A DNA stretch of 64,000 nucleotides, taken from contig RDEW01000001.1 of NCBI GenBank assembly GCA_011109175.1, positions 1,502,360 through 1,566,359 on the forward strand. Direction: 5' to 3'. Shown here in pieces: positions 25,028 to 37,190 of this stretch. The translations under genes and the position numbers were made by a program. The number at the start of each line of letters is the position of its first letter. Within the stretch, counting starts at the first letter, position 1. The stretch is from Dicyema japonicum. Lineage: Eukaryota; Dicyemida; Rhombozoa; Dicyemidae. The notes beneath the pieces were generated by a model. That model did not search any database. It was given only the letters and a program-made list of their open reading frames with translations, and was not told the DNA's origin.

Positions 25028-26868
25028 CCTGACCCCCTTTCAACGAACTGTTCCTTCCCTCTAAAAATATAATGTATGTCCTGGACGTGCGGGGGTAAGT
25101 GAAAGTGTGTTATACAGCAGTAATAAAACAAAAAAATTTACAAAAGAAAGTAAATGAAAAAAGAAAGTGAAAAGAGGTCGTTTACTAGATTCCAAGCTTT
25201 GAAAATATAAAATGTTTATAATCGTCTTCTACTGCATCACAGAAACTCTGGTTGCACTAAAATACAACGACAGATGATACACTTTCGGGGGACACTCCTT
25301 CGTTGTTTCTTCGGCTTACCTGTGAGGCTCTATTTTGCAAATTTGTCTCACCATTTCCCCTATTCTTATGGTACCCCACGTTGTTCGGGTTTCTATTCGT
25401 ATTCTCTTGGCGAGTCACGTGATTAACTTCAGGACAGCGAGAGACGGGATGGTTACTCCCGCTATAACTTTAAACAAAAATATACTGAGGGATCTGTATG
25501 AAAGGAAAGGTATTAAGCTGAGCCTCGAACGTTCGGTTAACCAAAATAAGTATGTCGACAGTTACATGGAGGTACCTTGCATATAAATGAGAAAAACCTG
25601 CATCTGTGTCCGTAAGAGCATGCCCCCCGCATATAGTATTTGCATACATTCGATTTGCGACTTCTTAGGTCATGACTAAATTTGCAGGCATCCCCTCTTT
25701 TGCAAAAACCATTTGCAAAATATCTGGTTAATTTAGTGAATTATACCGACAAAGTACGAGACACTTAGGTCTTATGAGATTCACCGAGAAATTCATCGGA
25801 CTAAAATTAACTGGAATCATTTTTATATTTTATTTATATTATTAAAAATTAAAATAATTCTAAATTATTTTTTTAAATATATATTTAATATTATTTTAAT
25901 AAAAAACAATTAAAAGGGAATTTTTTACGAATTTTTAAGTTATTTGTTGGCGAAAAAACTTTATTTTCTCAAACAAATTTATATACTTTCTGGGAACTCA
26001 GATAATTCAAAAAATCATATTGGTCCACTGACTTGGAGTCTAGTCCAATCACGTCTCAATAACGCTTCATTTTGCACGTTTTATTGACTAATTCTTAAAG
26101 GAATTGCTTTCGATTTCTCAGCTTGTCTGCATTCACCCATCAATTAAAAAAAGTCAATAATTCCTAATTTTAGAATCCCCCTTTGAGGACCAATCTAATT
26201 ACGCCCCCAAAATGATTAGATGGCGGTCAATTCACGTGACTTATAAAGTCGGGAACAAAGCTGTGAAATGTAACTATTTTTAATGTGTTGGGGTTTATTT
26301 TTTAAATTTGTTAATGCTTGACTGAGTGGAACAATCAACGTTTATTGATTGCAACTAAAAATAGTTTTTCCAAATTAAAAATTGATTTATGTTTACCCGA
26401 TTGATTCTTATTTGCAATTGTAATCTTAAGTGTAGTTTGATGAGAATAGCTTTAGTTCAAGAAAGGGGAGTTAGAAGAGGTCGACCGGTCCCCAAGTTAG
26501 AAGAGGTCGAAAGAAAGCCTTATCGATGCAAGGAATTTGACTTCGGAAACACTAGAAAAAGGGTAGGACAGTATATCTTAGAAAACAGGGAAATTGGGGG
26601 TTGAAAGCGACTGGTTACTCCTGGATCATTCAAATAAAGGTAATCGATGAATAACAGGAACGTAGCAGACAAAAGTGGATACTTCCAGAGATCAGTCAGA
26701 TGGATTTGGCGGGGGTTAAATTCAAGACGGACCTAATCAAGAGCGATTTAAGAGTCAAGGATCGCATTTCTCTTCAGAAAGTTTGTCACCCCCTCCAATC
26801 GGCATTAATAGCCGATCTTCATCCTCATCTCTAGTCTCGTCGAGTCATTTGCGCGAGGTACCTGCTCT
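25028..26868. other. No supported gene
   Basis: Frames at 25335-25586 and 26389-26604 are open but carry no recognisable domain. 25.8-26.0 kb is very AT-rich. Confidence 0.35.
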
Positions 26869-27084
26869 CTACGACTTTTCAAGAAGCGAGATAATACGTT
26901 CTTTGTATGCAGTGAAGTACCATCCCCCAAGTCCATATAGAAACGGTGGAATGGTCGTACGTGAACAAATAAATAAAAACATCTCCACTTTGAATTTCAA
27001 TTTCCCATTCATAGGATCGCTTACGTGGCTTTTCGCTTCGATGTCGGGATCCTTGCTGACGACCTTTTTAGTTTTGTCCGACAA
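26869..27084 (-). CDS. Hypothetical short protein
   Basis: A 71-residue ATG frame with a basic N-terminus (MSDKTKKVVSKDPD) and a moderately hydrophobic middle (MFLFICSRTTIPPFLYGLGG). The opposite strand is also open for 134 codons, so one of the two is a shadow. No family is recognised. Confidence 0.22.
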   Translation of the reverse strand: MSDKTKKVVSKDPDIEAKSHVSDPMNGKLKFKVEMFLFICSRTTIPPFLYGLGGWYFTAYKERIISLLEKS

Positions 27085-27943
27085 ACTTCATTGCATTGAT
27101 TTTTCTTCTGACAACTTTAATGCTTGGAGACCACATCAGTCTCTTATCTCTTCCATATATACATGTGAAAATGACTGTGAATTGTAACGGTTAAAAGAGT
27201 GGTGTTTGAATGTCAACAAAAACCGAGTTTATAACAATTATTAGAGAACCTGAGTATGGTGAAGAAGGTGGAGGATAAGAAGAAAATTAGGATCTTTACT
27301 TGAGACAGTGAGGACATGATGCACAGGAGGGTCATGACGTCATCAATGTATAAGAAAATGGAAAACAAAATATGGAGCAGTAGAAAATTCTTGAAAACGA
27401 ATTTGAGATAAGAATATATAATGCATACATAAAGCAGGTGCTGTGTACATTTCGAACATGGGGGCTATCGAAGCGGAGCTCCAATAGAGGATACCTTACT
27501 CAGAAAACATTTATGAAAACTATCAAACTCGGAGTGGCCAAATAAAATTTCGAATAAGAGACTAGGTCATGCAACCAAATGAGTCCATTGAGCATGGAAA
27601 TCATTGAATCGAGGTGGAGACTCAATATGTACTGCGTGTGGGCATAGATACCCCTGGAAATAGATTAATGGAGCAATACTTCAACAATGAGAACAGACCA
27701 CCTTTTAGAAGAAGACCGAGGGTTACTCCCCCCTGACTCTCAACAAAGATCTTAAGATGTTTGGAAAGAAACTCGAATGTATAGATGACCTAGAAAGACC
27801 TGTGGTCGCATGCAGTGGACGGAGCCCGCTAAAGACGTCTGATGAAGAGGATCTTAATCGTGTGACACAAGCGGCACCTTAGTTAATATTTAAAATCCTC
27901 TCCGAGGTCATACGCGATCTCGACATGCATACTGTAGTCATCA

Positions 27944-28740
27944 TCATCCTATATCCGGGATCTCGTACTTGGTAACAACGGAAACGGGGAAACTGACCCT
28001 CAGCAGGTTGGAAAGCCGAGACCTTAAAATGGATCCTTGCAAGACTCTTTCTTCAATAATGTAATTTTTGAAGAAGGAGTAACGTACGTATCTAACATAG
28101 GAGGTTCTTTTTTCTAAGTTCTTTTTATCCAATCCACCATTTCTTTCCGCCTTCCTGTCCGAGATAATTGACTGATTATGGCTTCTTACATTTTCAAACG
28201 CCTTTGAGATGTTAAAACATAAGACATTCAAAAATATTTGGAGTCTCTGTCCTTGAATAGTTCGGAGTTGAGATGAAACAGGAAATCACCACCGGATTGT
28301 CTCGGACGAAACCCAAATTGATCTTTTCTGAAATAGTCGCTTCTTCCAGCAGATTTGAAATCCTTTGTCAAACAATTTGTTGCATTATTTTAGAAATACA
28401 GCGAATCAGGCTGATCGGATAATAGCTCTCTGGATCCTTCTTCGGTTTTCCCCGTCTTTGCTACCATCCGTACAGTCGTTTTCTCCTCTCGTGTGGAACA
28501 TGACAAATCTTCAAACTTGCTTGAACATGTTTCTGAGAACTTTGAATAGAATTTCTGGACTTTCTCTGAAAACCCTGACTTTTATGCAATTATTGTCTGG
28601 CGCATTATTCTTGACAGCTCTTAGAGATCTCTATAAATGTCGTTTTCTCCGTCACTTGTTCATAACAAAATTTCCCAGCGATATCATTACCGTCCACTCC
28701 AAATATCTTTTTAAGTTGTGTCATCAAAACTAGAGGAACA
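27944..28740 (-). mobile_element. LINE reverse-transcriptase fragment (group iii)
   Basis: Minus-strand segments in RT order: QFGFRPRQSGGDFLFHL (about 28.33 kb), CFNISKAFENV (about 28.2 kb, the first catalytic Asp replaced by Asn), and VLQGSILRSRL (about 28.05 kb). The YADD region is missing. It is decayed. Confidence 0.8.
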
Positions 28741-30359
28741 AAAAATGATTTTAGAGAATTCTTATTGAGCGCATTTTTTAATAAATCGTCATGGGAAATG
28801 TGTATTCAATTTCGAAAGAGACCAGCCATGACTGAAAAGAACTTCTATTATTTGTTGAGTGTTTTTGTAGTTAAAAATAAAATAATTTTCTTTATCAAAG
28901 TTTATCTAACTAACTGCAACATCGTGCAGTATTGATTGAGGTGTTGAAACACTCAAAAAAATATCTAAAAAAATAGATATTTCATAAATAAAAAATACCA
29001 TTTTTAGAAATTTAGATGCCATAAATGCTATTTTCTGAAATTTTTAGTTGCCATAAATGCTATTTTTTAAAATTTGCCCTAGTCATTGATAAAAATTGCC
29101 CTAATCATAGATTATTTCTTATCATCTCAATATTCTTGATGTTACGATGAATAGAGACAACACCATCGTTTCTTGAGAATATTTTCCTGGGGAAGCCACC
29201 CAGGTGATTTTATCAGATCTGTCATATATCTTGCAGAGCAACCGGTACGTCTGCGTATTCTGTAGTAGCAAAGGAAATTAAGGAGGACGCCCAGCTTGTA
29301 TCTCCGAAGAGAAAGAAGTGATTATCCTCTTCATACTTAAAGACTCTTAGTCCAACGCCTTCACCTTTTCAGAAGTTTGTCATCTCTGTTGTTCCTAAGG
29401 ACGTGTTCTTGGAGTTAAAATCTCATCCTTGAGTGGCCATCGGATTTTCATAGAACTCAGAGATCTCTTAGAGATTTCGAATACTGACCCCCAATGGCGA
29501 CCCAATCGTCGACACAACAAACATCAATAGTGACAAACTCACACAAAGCTGATACAATAATTCTTTATGGTTAGTATAAAAATAATAACGATTTTTATTT
29601 TTGCTCACAAGATCCAGAATTCTCCCGGAAAAAAAGAATAGCTGACCAACAGATTGAGATAAGAAGGTTCATGAGATGTCCTGGCTTGAGTCTATCAATC
29701 TCCCATTACTGCTCCTCCGGAATGACCCTAGGTCATCACGAAGATTGGCAGAAGAAACGTCCCACCGAAAAGGATCAGGACAAATATCGTCTGGCATAGA
29801 AGGGTGTTTTGTCTTCAGAAAGAAACTGTCTCAGGGGGAGCTATTATGTGGGCTTAAATCAGTACACACAGTCCTAACACGTCAGTTAGACCCCTTTCCA
29901 AACTCCATGAAAATACATTTTAAATGTCGAATATAAAAAATACGTCAGAAAGAAATGGGTGAATTTAGGAGGGGTATATAGATATTTATGATGTTCTTTG
30001 TTAAAACTGAGGTGGGATGTACTCCATTGGAAAAAGAAGATTAAAATATTTAAGTAAAGATTTCCTATTCTATGAAAGTGATGACTCCACCAATGCCTGT
30101 ATCGCGGAATAACGTTGTAGCCGAGAAGGGAAATGTAGTAGAGCAGCATATGTTGTTATTATGTTTTTTCAAAAGGTTCCTGAGTTATAGAACCTCCCCT
30201 TTCACCACTTTAATGGTGAGTTTAATTAAGGTAATGGTTTAGATAGGGTCGTAGTTATGTGTCCAGAAATTATCGTCAGGTGAACGAGGCCTAAAGGAAT
30301 AGTCTAAGAAGGGGGTCATTTAGCTTAATAATCTTGATTTATGTTAATAAATTCATGAT
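28741..30359. other. No supported gene
   Basis: AT-rich 28.85-29.1 kb with an imperfect duplication of the ATAAATGCTATTTT motif. Frames at 29.68-30.15 kb are unrecognised. Confidence 0.35.
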
Positions 30360-30440
30360 TTACATATTTATTATTTAGAACTCCAAGATCACCAAAGAAA
30401 GATAAAGTCACTTAGGTGATCCCACCCTCCACATTAAACA
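30360..30440 (-). repeat. LINE 3'-tail remnant
   Basis: Read on the minus strand, GGTGGGATCACC...CTTGGAGTTCTAAATAATAAA parallels the tail of the LINE at 53540 (GCTGGGATCACTT...TAAATAAA). Confidence 0.5.
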
Positions 30441-30612
30441 TTTTATTAATAACGCTAAATATAAATTTTATTTATTATAAGGAAAAAGGAAAAAGAATAG
30501 TTAATTAAGCTAAATTGATTTATTTTTATTAAATTATTATTAAATTAATTAATTTTATTTTAATAATTTTTTGTAATAAATTATTCGTGATTAATAAATA
30601 TTATTTAATTTA

Positions 30613-31441
30613 ATGAACTTTATAATTGGAGGTTTGTTAAAATTAAATAATTTTGTAGAAATTGTGCTGTTTTTTGGTTTAATTAAACTTGAAATCACTT
30701 ATAATGAATTACCAAGTAATCAATTCCCAACGTGGAGCATTGGCGTAAATAACGAATTTTCTGTTTTATTTTCAGGAGTGATGGAACTGAAGATTACAGA
30801 TAAAGGACTGGTAAGTGATTATAATAGTAGTAGAATCGAGTTTTTAATTACAAGTCAAGAGTCGAATACGAGAACTTCAGAAATAATGCTTTTTACATCA
30901 AATTTCACGTTGAAAATGCACTAATTAGATTTCTAATGAAAAGAAATGGTAATTTGATTCACCTGAAGCACATTTATGTTTCAGATATGGGTATTTTGTT
31001 GGTCAGATGATAGTGAATGCTTCATTTCGTGGTTCTTATTTAAAATTAGATGAAAGTTTCGAGATTGAAAACAATTATAATTGTCGTAATATAAGAAAAG
31101 TCTATTATCATTTTATTATCGACATTTTGTATTTAAAAATACAGGTATCTCCAACACCTGGCATTACATCATTCTCCGGAGAGGGTTGTATCTATAATAA
31201 ATTTAAGCCGTTAATTGCGGTCCTGATCTATCTGCTCAAACAACAACGACTACTACTGAAGGTAAAATATTTAATTTCATATAATCAATTTTTATTGTTT
31301 TTATTTGAAGATTCGGGTTCAACCTATTATAATTTGATAGTAAGCAACCACCCGCGTAAATTAGTTACTTCTTCCGTTGCTCTTCCAGTTGAAGTAACAA
31401 GCCTAGTGCTTGGCTGGATTTTAGTTAACATACTAATTTAA
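30613..31441 (+). CDS. Predicted secreted or GPI/TM-anchored protein, unknown family
   Basis: Exons joined by a 23-nt intron (30811-30833) and a 20-nt intron (30949-30968) give a continuous product. The N-terminus is hydrophobic like a signal peptide (IVLFFGLI). The middle resembles an extracellular domain (VGQMIVNASFRGSYLKLDE, with one Asn-Ala-Ser sequon and a Cys pair). The last 23 residues are hydrophobic (VTSLVLGWILVNILI), as in a GPI signal or single-pass anchor. A 45-nt in-frame GT...AG segment (31099-31143) and a 49-nt one at 31261 may also be introns, so the length is uncertain. I do not recognise the family. Confidence 0.5.
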
Positions 31442-31442
31442 C

Positions 31443-32340
31443 TCAAACTAACAGATATCTAACTTGGTTCATTGTTTCCTCAAAACTAGAGACTGATGTA
31501 ATATTGGTTTGGGAGACTAATTTATTAACTTTACAACTCAGGGAACACAAAGAAAAAAGTCGGTGATTAATAATCAATTTTTTATCCAAGTACCAAGTGG
31601 TAGTCGGATGGAGACATGCTCTTATAAACACACAAGTCGATCAAGAACCAGAGATTTCTCAGAGATTATCTGTGTGGTACAGAAAAAAATAATCTAGTTG
31701 ATGTCTTACTGAAATTGGATCTTGGTAATGAAGAGAAGGAACCATGTAATGGAAGGACTTGTAGGCAGTTGTTTCTTGTGCTGTCCCTATGAGAAGTTTG
31801 TGATTGTTTGGCTTAATTTGTTGTTTTGGAATAAATAATAAGAATTCTATGAAATATTGTGACGTAATTATGATAATTTAATGAATACAGGTTAGTGAAT
31901 TATCACCAATATTTTTAAGTTACCGAAAAAGATTATTGAATCATGAATCAGTCAAATCTACATTTGGCATTTATTTATGGATAGTTGACTGGTTGACGGT
32001 AGAACTACATATCTCCCCAGTTTGTCTCTATTGTTCTCCCAGTCTGTCTATTCTGGAAAAAACAAGTAGAAAGGTAGTAGTGGTGAGACACAGTAGAAAC
32101 CTCAGTATTCATTAGCTTATGAGAAACACGGAAGTGCTGTTAACTAAATAATTTAATTTTTGCGAAAATTGGCCTATTAGTCACATCTGTTGAAAATAGT
32201 AACGAAAATAGAAGATGAAGCTTTTCGTTAAGATTCAAAGGCTGCTATTCTTGATTCGAGTCACGCCTATTTTAATAGTCCCGCTGATATTCAGGAGGTC
32301 ATGCTATATATTATGTAGAACGATAAATTATTGGCAAGGG
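31443..32340. other. No supported gene
   Basis: No domain or repeat recognised. It runs up to the hAT terminus at 32385. Confidence 0.35.
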
Positions 32341-32385
32341 CGAAATTTTTTTCAAGGGGGTTACAAAAAAAGTTGAGAAACACTG
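32341..32385 (-). mobile_element. hAT-type transposon end
   Basis: The minus strand from 32385 begins CAGTGTTTCTCAAC followed by a T run and GTAACCCCC, the classic terminal inverted repeat style of animal hAT elements. I could not find the partner end, so the element is probably truncated. Confidence 0.65.
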
Positions 32386-32469
32386 GGCTAGAGTAAGTAG
32401 AATCGTGTCAAGCTGAGAGTACTACAGGGTCGGGTCGGGATTAATTAGTTCTGGTTTAACAGTGATCTT

Positions 32470-32830
32470 GGTAATAATAACTTTAGATACACTGAGAAGG
32501 AAGTTGATAGTTAACTAATTAAATGTATCCAGTTTCCATGGTTACGGAAGCTAAGAGTCCTTACTATTTCAATATGAATTTATCAAGAACCAGCAGAAAG
32601 GAAGTAAAACATTCAGTCCTTGTAGTTGTTGGAGCCCATCCAATGGAGTGGGTGAAAGCAAATTTTGTGTCATCCTGGCACTGGGTGTCACATGATGCCA
32701 CCTTAAAGAACAAGAGAAGATCAGGAACAGGGAAGAGAAACCTTCAATTAATTAGCCAGTGAGGGAATCGGACCCAGGATTACTACTATGGTCTGATATC
32801 CTAAGATTCCTGGTCTAAGGTGGTAACTTT
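32470..32830 (-). repeat. SINE-2 copy with tRNA-like head
   Basis: Diverged tail (GTATC/TAACTTCC) at 32.48 kb and core with GGTGGCATCATGTGACACC (minus) at about 32.70 kb. Beyond the core, on the minus strand, is TGGGTCCGATTCCC at about 32.77 kb, a good B-box match. This copy retains the tRNA-derived head that other copies lack. Confidence 0.7.
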
Positions 32831-33899
32831 CTTGTATTGCAGGAAACATACTGGCCCGCCCTCAATTTATTAGATCTCCTTATTAGATCTGTGAGAACAT
32901 CCGTTTGTGCCATTTATCTTCTCGTTAGCTACCAGCTTTCTTCACCTGAGGGACCAGGAGTAGCAGGTAGTTCTTCCTCAAGAGAATGGGGTATAAGGAT
33001 ATGATAGTTAACGTAAAGTACTTTTAACGAGGATTTAGTAAATATCCGATTTATAGACCAAACCTATCTTCAGACTGAGTTGAGGTTTCCGATCAGACTT
33101 TCATGAGTTGATACCAAAAACATATCCCGAAATATTGGTCACAACAGAATGTTCCTAAGACCGTAAATATGTTGTATATTCATTTCACTACTTAACTTGC
33201 AATTTAAGAACGGATTGGGTATAAGTAGATGGACTTGAAATTTAAAAATTCATATATAGAATACAGCCTTGCCACCAAGGAGTAGTAATGTAGCTTACGC
33301 AGTCTCACACTTTATTAAAGAACAGTCATGATAATTAATCTAAGGAATTGAGAATGTTCTGGACTTTTTGTTTTTTTTTGCTTGTGTGAGTCTTAGAAGA
33401 GAATCATCTCAAAATTGGTAAAATTTTAATTTTTTATGTGAATAAGGTCAAAATTTTTATTATTTTTCGAGTTTTTGAATAAAATACTAACATGTTATCC
33501 CGCATTCAATCAAGAAGATCGTTGATAAGGTTTAGAGTGCTATTGGAAAGTATCTTGCCAAATTTTCTATCAACTCACAAGAGGAGTGATGTGCAACTTA
33601 TACAGTTTTTTTAATGAATCTTTGGTCTAGGAAACATTTCAAACTAACACGTGTATAATCACAGATGCCACTGTAAAAATATTTTCTCATTCCATCTACT
33701 GACTCTCGGGTAAATAAGGTCACTAAGTTTAGTCTAATCTGAATTTATTTGCATAACCGATATTCGGTGACAGAGCAAAAATCTTGGACATGACCTCCTG
33801 CATGTCCTATGAATAGATTACTTCATCGAATATCACTCCAATCATTCAGATATGGTTAACTTCCTTTCTATCTGGAAGACTGGAACGCACTCGGGTGAT
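32831..33899. other. No supported gene
   Basis: AT-rich 33.36-33.5 kb. No recognisable frames. Confidence 0.35.
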
Positions 33900-34245
33900 G
33901 TCAAAGAAATCTCGTGCGTGTTACTTTCCGAACGGAGTGTCGCAAGGCTTTGCCACATCGATCTTCATTTGAAAAGGATACCCGTAACGGAGGATACCAT
34001 TTTTATGCAGATGATTTGGTCCTCGTACCATGGGATAGAATCACCTCCTTTGATTCAGTTAGATTCCAAAAACACTTGGACTCACTGGAGTCATAGTTAT
34101 TAAGCAACCCCCTCCCCTTCCTTTCCAAATGTAACGTTACAATTTTCACCTCGACAGACGTCAATTCCTTCAACTGTCGAAAAACCCAGAAAATCCTCAA
34201 TCCTGGATTTTTAACTAAAAGACTTTACTTGTTTTCTTTTGTACA
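33900..34245 (+). mobile_element. LINE RT fragment (group iii)
   Basis: The translation shows HFYADDLVLVPW at about 34.0 kb, FQKHLDSLES, a TAG stop, CNVTIFTSTDVN and RKTQKILNPGF, i.e. the RT catalytic box and the segment after it. It abuts the group-ii fragment at 34268, so two insertions are joined here. Confidence 0.8.
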
Positions 34246-34267
34246 AAAATAATTTAAATAAATCACA

Positions 34268-34540
34268 GATTCCTGGAGTAGCTGCTTCGACCGCGGAAAA
34301 CCTAAAAATCAAGAAATATTCCTGCCTCGGGGACCGCTACCGATTTACACCTGTTGCGGCCGAGTCATTGGGAGCCGTTGGTCCAATGACGGCTGAGTTT
34401 TTGCGCGAACTCGGAGGAATGCTTGCCAGAAAGAAAAGGAATCAACGAACAGGGTTATAGCTGAGACAAAAGATTGGAATAGCCATACTCCGAGGGAACT
34501 CGTTCTCGATCCACGCAGCCAGCTTCCACAACTAACATTT
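34268..34540 (+). mobile_element. 3' end of group-ii retrotransposon
   Basis: Encodes the conserved C-terminal domain (ASTAENLKIKKYSCLGDRYR, FTPVAAESLG, MTAEFLRELGG, IAILRGNSF), with one TAG after NQRTGL. It is a 5'-truncated insertion. Nearly the same sequence lies inverted at 36400-36668 on the other side of CFAP53. Confidence 0.85.
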
Positions 34541-34695
34541 GTTTCTTTATTAAATAATTGTCATTAAAAAAATAATTTAAATGAATTAAAGTATACAAAA
34601 TAAAATAATAAAATTTCTGAAAATAAAAATAATCCCCAAGGAGATTTGTTAAGTGAAATGCTGGGAAATAGAAAAATAAGAAGGGAATATAGAGG

Positions 34696-36284
34696 ATGCC
34701 AACCTTTTTCAGTTGGAATTGTAAATCAGCCTGAGATTTACTTTAGCTCGAGCGAAGACCAAATCAAAACGTCAAAACTCCAGAAATCGTAGAAAGTGTG
34801 CCAAAAACCAAGTTTTTGATAATTGGAAGAGTGAGTGGGAGAACAAGCTGTTTGACGTCAAAGTCGAAAATTTAACGAAATTACGCTTTAAAGCTGCAAA
34901 AGCCGAGGAAATGAGGTTACTGGAAGAAAAGAGAGACTCGTAGACATTTATTTTGAAGTCGTAGTCTGCAGAAAATGCTAAAATGTGAAAAACTCGGCTA
35001 CATCAAAGAAACATACGATAAAATGGAGTCTAGAGAAGATCGTTTAAATCGCCTGAGGAATCAGGTGGAGGAGGTTCGCAACAAACGAAAGCATGAACGG
35101 GAAGAACTCGTCCAGCAGAAGCTTGATCAACAGTTCAGGAACAGTGCTGATCCCCTCAGGCGTCTTCGCCAGTACTACGCAGAATATGAGCTCAAAAGAA
35201 GCCGTGACCACCAAGTCGACGTGGCCTTGGAATTGGCCAAAGAAAAACAAACGGAAGCCGAGTTTTGGGACAATTTGATGCTCCAAGTAAATCCTTATAT
35301 TAATGAAGAACTCAATGGCAAAAGAAAAGCAAGAAAACGAGGCACACACCCTAAGAATGGCCAAGAACGCGGAAGTCCAGAACTTTCTGAAGGAGCAAAT
35401 CGCGGAAAAGGAGGGGAAATCACGGAGGAAATTTGACGTTAAACTGATAGTAATTGCTTTGTTTAGTTTAGAATGATCTAATCGAGGACTCTAAATTAGC
35501 CGAAGCCGAAAAGATCTCTGTAAAGCGGGGAAAACAAGAGGAAGCCAAGTTTTTCCTCGACCAAAGCTTACATTTGAAGAACAGCCAACGTTCGAAGGAG
35601 AAGACGATGGAAGATGAGTTTGAAAGAAGTCTATTGGAGGAGACCAAAGCATGCCACGACAAAGAAGTCGACTGGATGAATCTACGTAAAGTTTAAATAT
35701 AAAAGTCATCGAATAGGCTGAGTTGAAGAAGGAAACTTCCCAGTATTTGGAGTACCTCCGTCAAAGTGCGGCGACGGATGAGCTAAAAGAGGAGGAAATA
35801 ATGAAATATGTCAGAGACAAGGAGAAAGAGATCAACGAAAACATCCGACAAAAAAAAGTTGACGAGAAACGGAAGAGACAACAGCTCATTGATTCGATAA
35901 AGGAATTTAAGACGTGCTATGACCACAATAAAGGTACTTGTGCTTTATCCACGTGGTAGAGCAGCAGGAGGAACTGATCAAGGAAGAAAAACAGAAGGCA
36001 AAAGAACAACTTTTCGAGGACATGAACAAACTTGAGAATGAAAGGACCGCAGAAATCAACGAGAAAAAGAGTCTCAAGCAGAAAAGAAAGGATGAGATCC
36101 TCGCACAAATTGACCACTGCCAAAGTTTAAGGAAGGAAGAACAGAATCGCGTATTTTTGGAGGTAAAAATAATTTAAATATTAAGAAACTTTCAATGAAA
36201 AAAGCTGAGGAAGACTACAAGGAAAAAATGCAAAGATTTATTGAGGAAGAGAACAACAAGAATTACAAATTATTTTTAAAATAA
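34696..36284 (+). CDS. CFAP53: Cilia- and flagella-associated protein 53 (CCDC11)
   Basis: An all-helical, highly charged coiled-coil protein of motile cilia, a microtubule inner protein needed for ciliary assembly and left-right patterning in vertebrates. Seven GT...AG introns (34721-34746, 34940-34964, 35287-35308, 35438-35471, 35691-35716, 35934-35959, 36163-36185; 26, 25, 22, 34, 26, 26, 23 nt) give an unbroken 468-residue protein (human about 514). The best landmark is ELVQQKLDQQF at about residue 120, matching the family's EKLDQQF block. FDNWKSEWENKLFD upstream fits its N-terminal region. The start is MPTFFSWN, with an in-frame codon split by intron 1. It sits between inverted retrotransposon 3' ends. 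Confidence 0.88.
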
Positions 36285-36399
36285 CAAATTTAACAGTTAT
36301 TAACAATTTAATAATTAAAAACTATTTTTCATTAACAACCGTTTCAGTTCAAATTATTTTTTTTTAATTAAAATTTTTTTTTAACAATTAAACAAATAT

Positions 36400-36668
36400 C
36401 AGTTGAGGAAGCCTGCTGCGTGGATTGCGAACGAGTTCCCTCGGAGTATGGCTATTCCAATATTTTGTCTTAGCCATAGCCCTTCTCGTTGATCCCTTTT
36501 CTTTCTGGCAAGCAATCCTCCGAGTTCTTGCAAGAATTCAGCCGTCATTGGACCAACGGCTCCCGATGATTCGGCCGCAACAGGAGTAAATCGGTAGCGA
36601 TCCCCGAGGCAAGAATATTTCTTGATTTTTAGGTTTTCCGCGGTCGAAGCAGCTGCTCCAGGTGTCTG
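36400..36668 (-). mobile_element. 3' end of group-ii retrotransposon (inverted copy)
   Basis: The minus strand encodes ASTAENLKIKKYSCLGDRYR, FTPVAAESSG, FLQELGG and IAILRGNSFAIHAAGF with no stop in this stretch. By eye about nine positions in ten match the + copy at 34268. It is followed on the minus strand by an A/T-rich tail toward 36300. Confidence 0.85.
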
Positions 36669-36697
36669 AACAGATTTAAAATTATTAAAATCATAAT

Positions 36698-36963
36698 GGT
36701 TCCGAGTGGCATAGTAGTTAGGTGACGGGCTTAACTGGCTTAGGCTACGGGTTCGAATATCGCTGCTGTTCACCTGGTGGAAGGTTCCACGCATCTACGA
36801 TGCAGAAAGGGTTTGACGAGTGACGCCGTCATCAGTGGATACTCACTGCGGAACTGGATTGTCTAGAAAGGACACTCACACAAGAAAAAGAAAAAAAGTG
36901 AAGATCATTCTTTGGTTCTCTACGATTAGTTAAAATTAACTGTTCTTTACTTAAATAAAGTGC
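36698..36963 (+). repeat. SINE-1, best copy (Pol III A and B boxes)
   Basis: tRNA-derived SINE. A box TGGCATAGTAGTTAGG at 36707-36722 and B box GGGTTCGAAT at 36749-36758 lie about 40 bp apart, as in tRNA genes. The body carries GACGAGTGACGCCGTCATCA and an A-rich stretch, and the element ends TTAAATAAAGTG. Related copies lie at about 2262, 24840, 41900 and 42636. Confidence 0.85.
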
Positions 36964-36989
36964 TGTGTCATATCCAAGATCTAATTTTC

Positions 36990-37190
36990 CTACAGAAAAC
37001 GGCCTATGGGATTACAAGTTTTCCGTTCGGGGAGGGAAGCCACTAGTATGGGACACCGCCTATATCGACTCCCTGTCTACTACAAACATCGAAAGAGTGA
37101 TGCGGGCACTATCCACTGCACAAAAACCTGAGATATCTAAAGGGAAGAAATATCAAAAAATCAACAAAATATATAAATCTTATTAAAATA
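36990..37190 (+). mobile_element. Group-ii retrotransposon endonuclease fragment
   Basis: Encodes RGGKPLVWDTAYIDS followed by a helical K-rich stretch. The same GKPLVWD signature appears at 60.3 kb, and GKSLVWD at 59.2 kb. The acidic D in WD is the likely metal-binding residue of the PD-(D/E)XK fold. Confidence 0.7.

Noticed and set aside
26783-27187. 134-codon plus-strand ORF
   Set aside because: It is serine-rich and low in information, with the opposite strand equally open. A possible RT-like stretch near its end was too weak to call.
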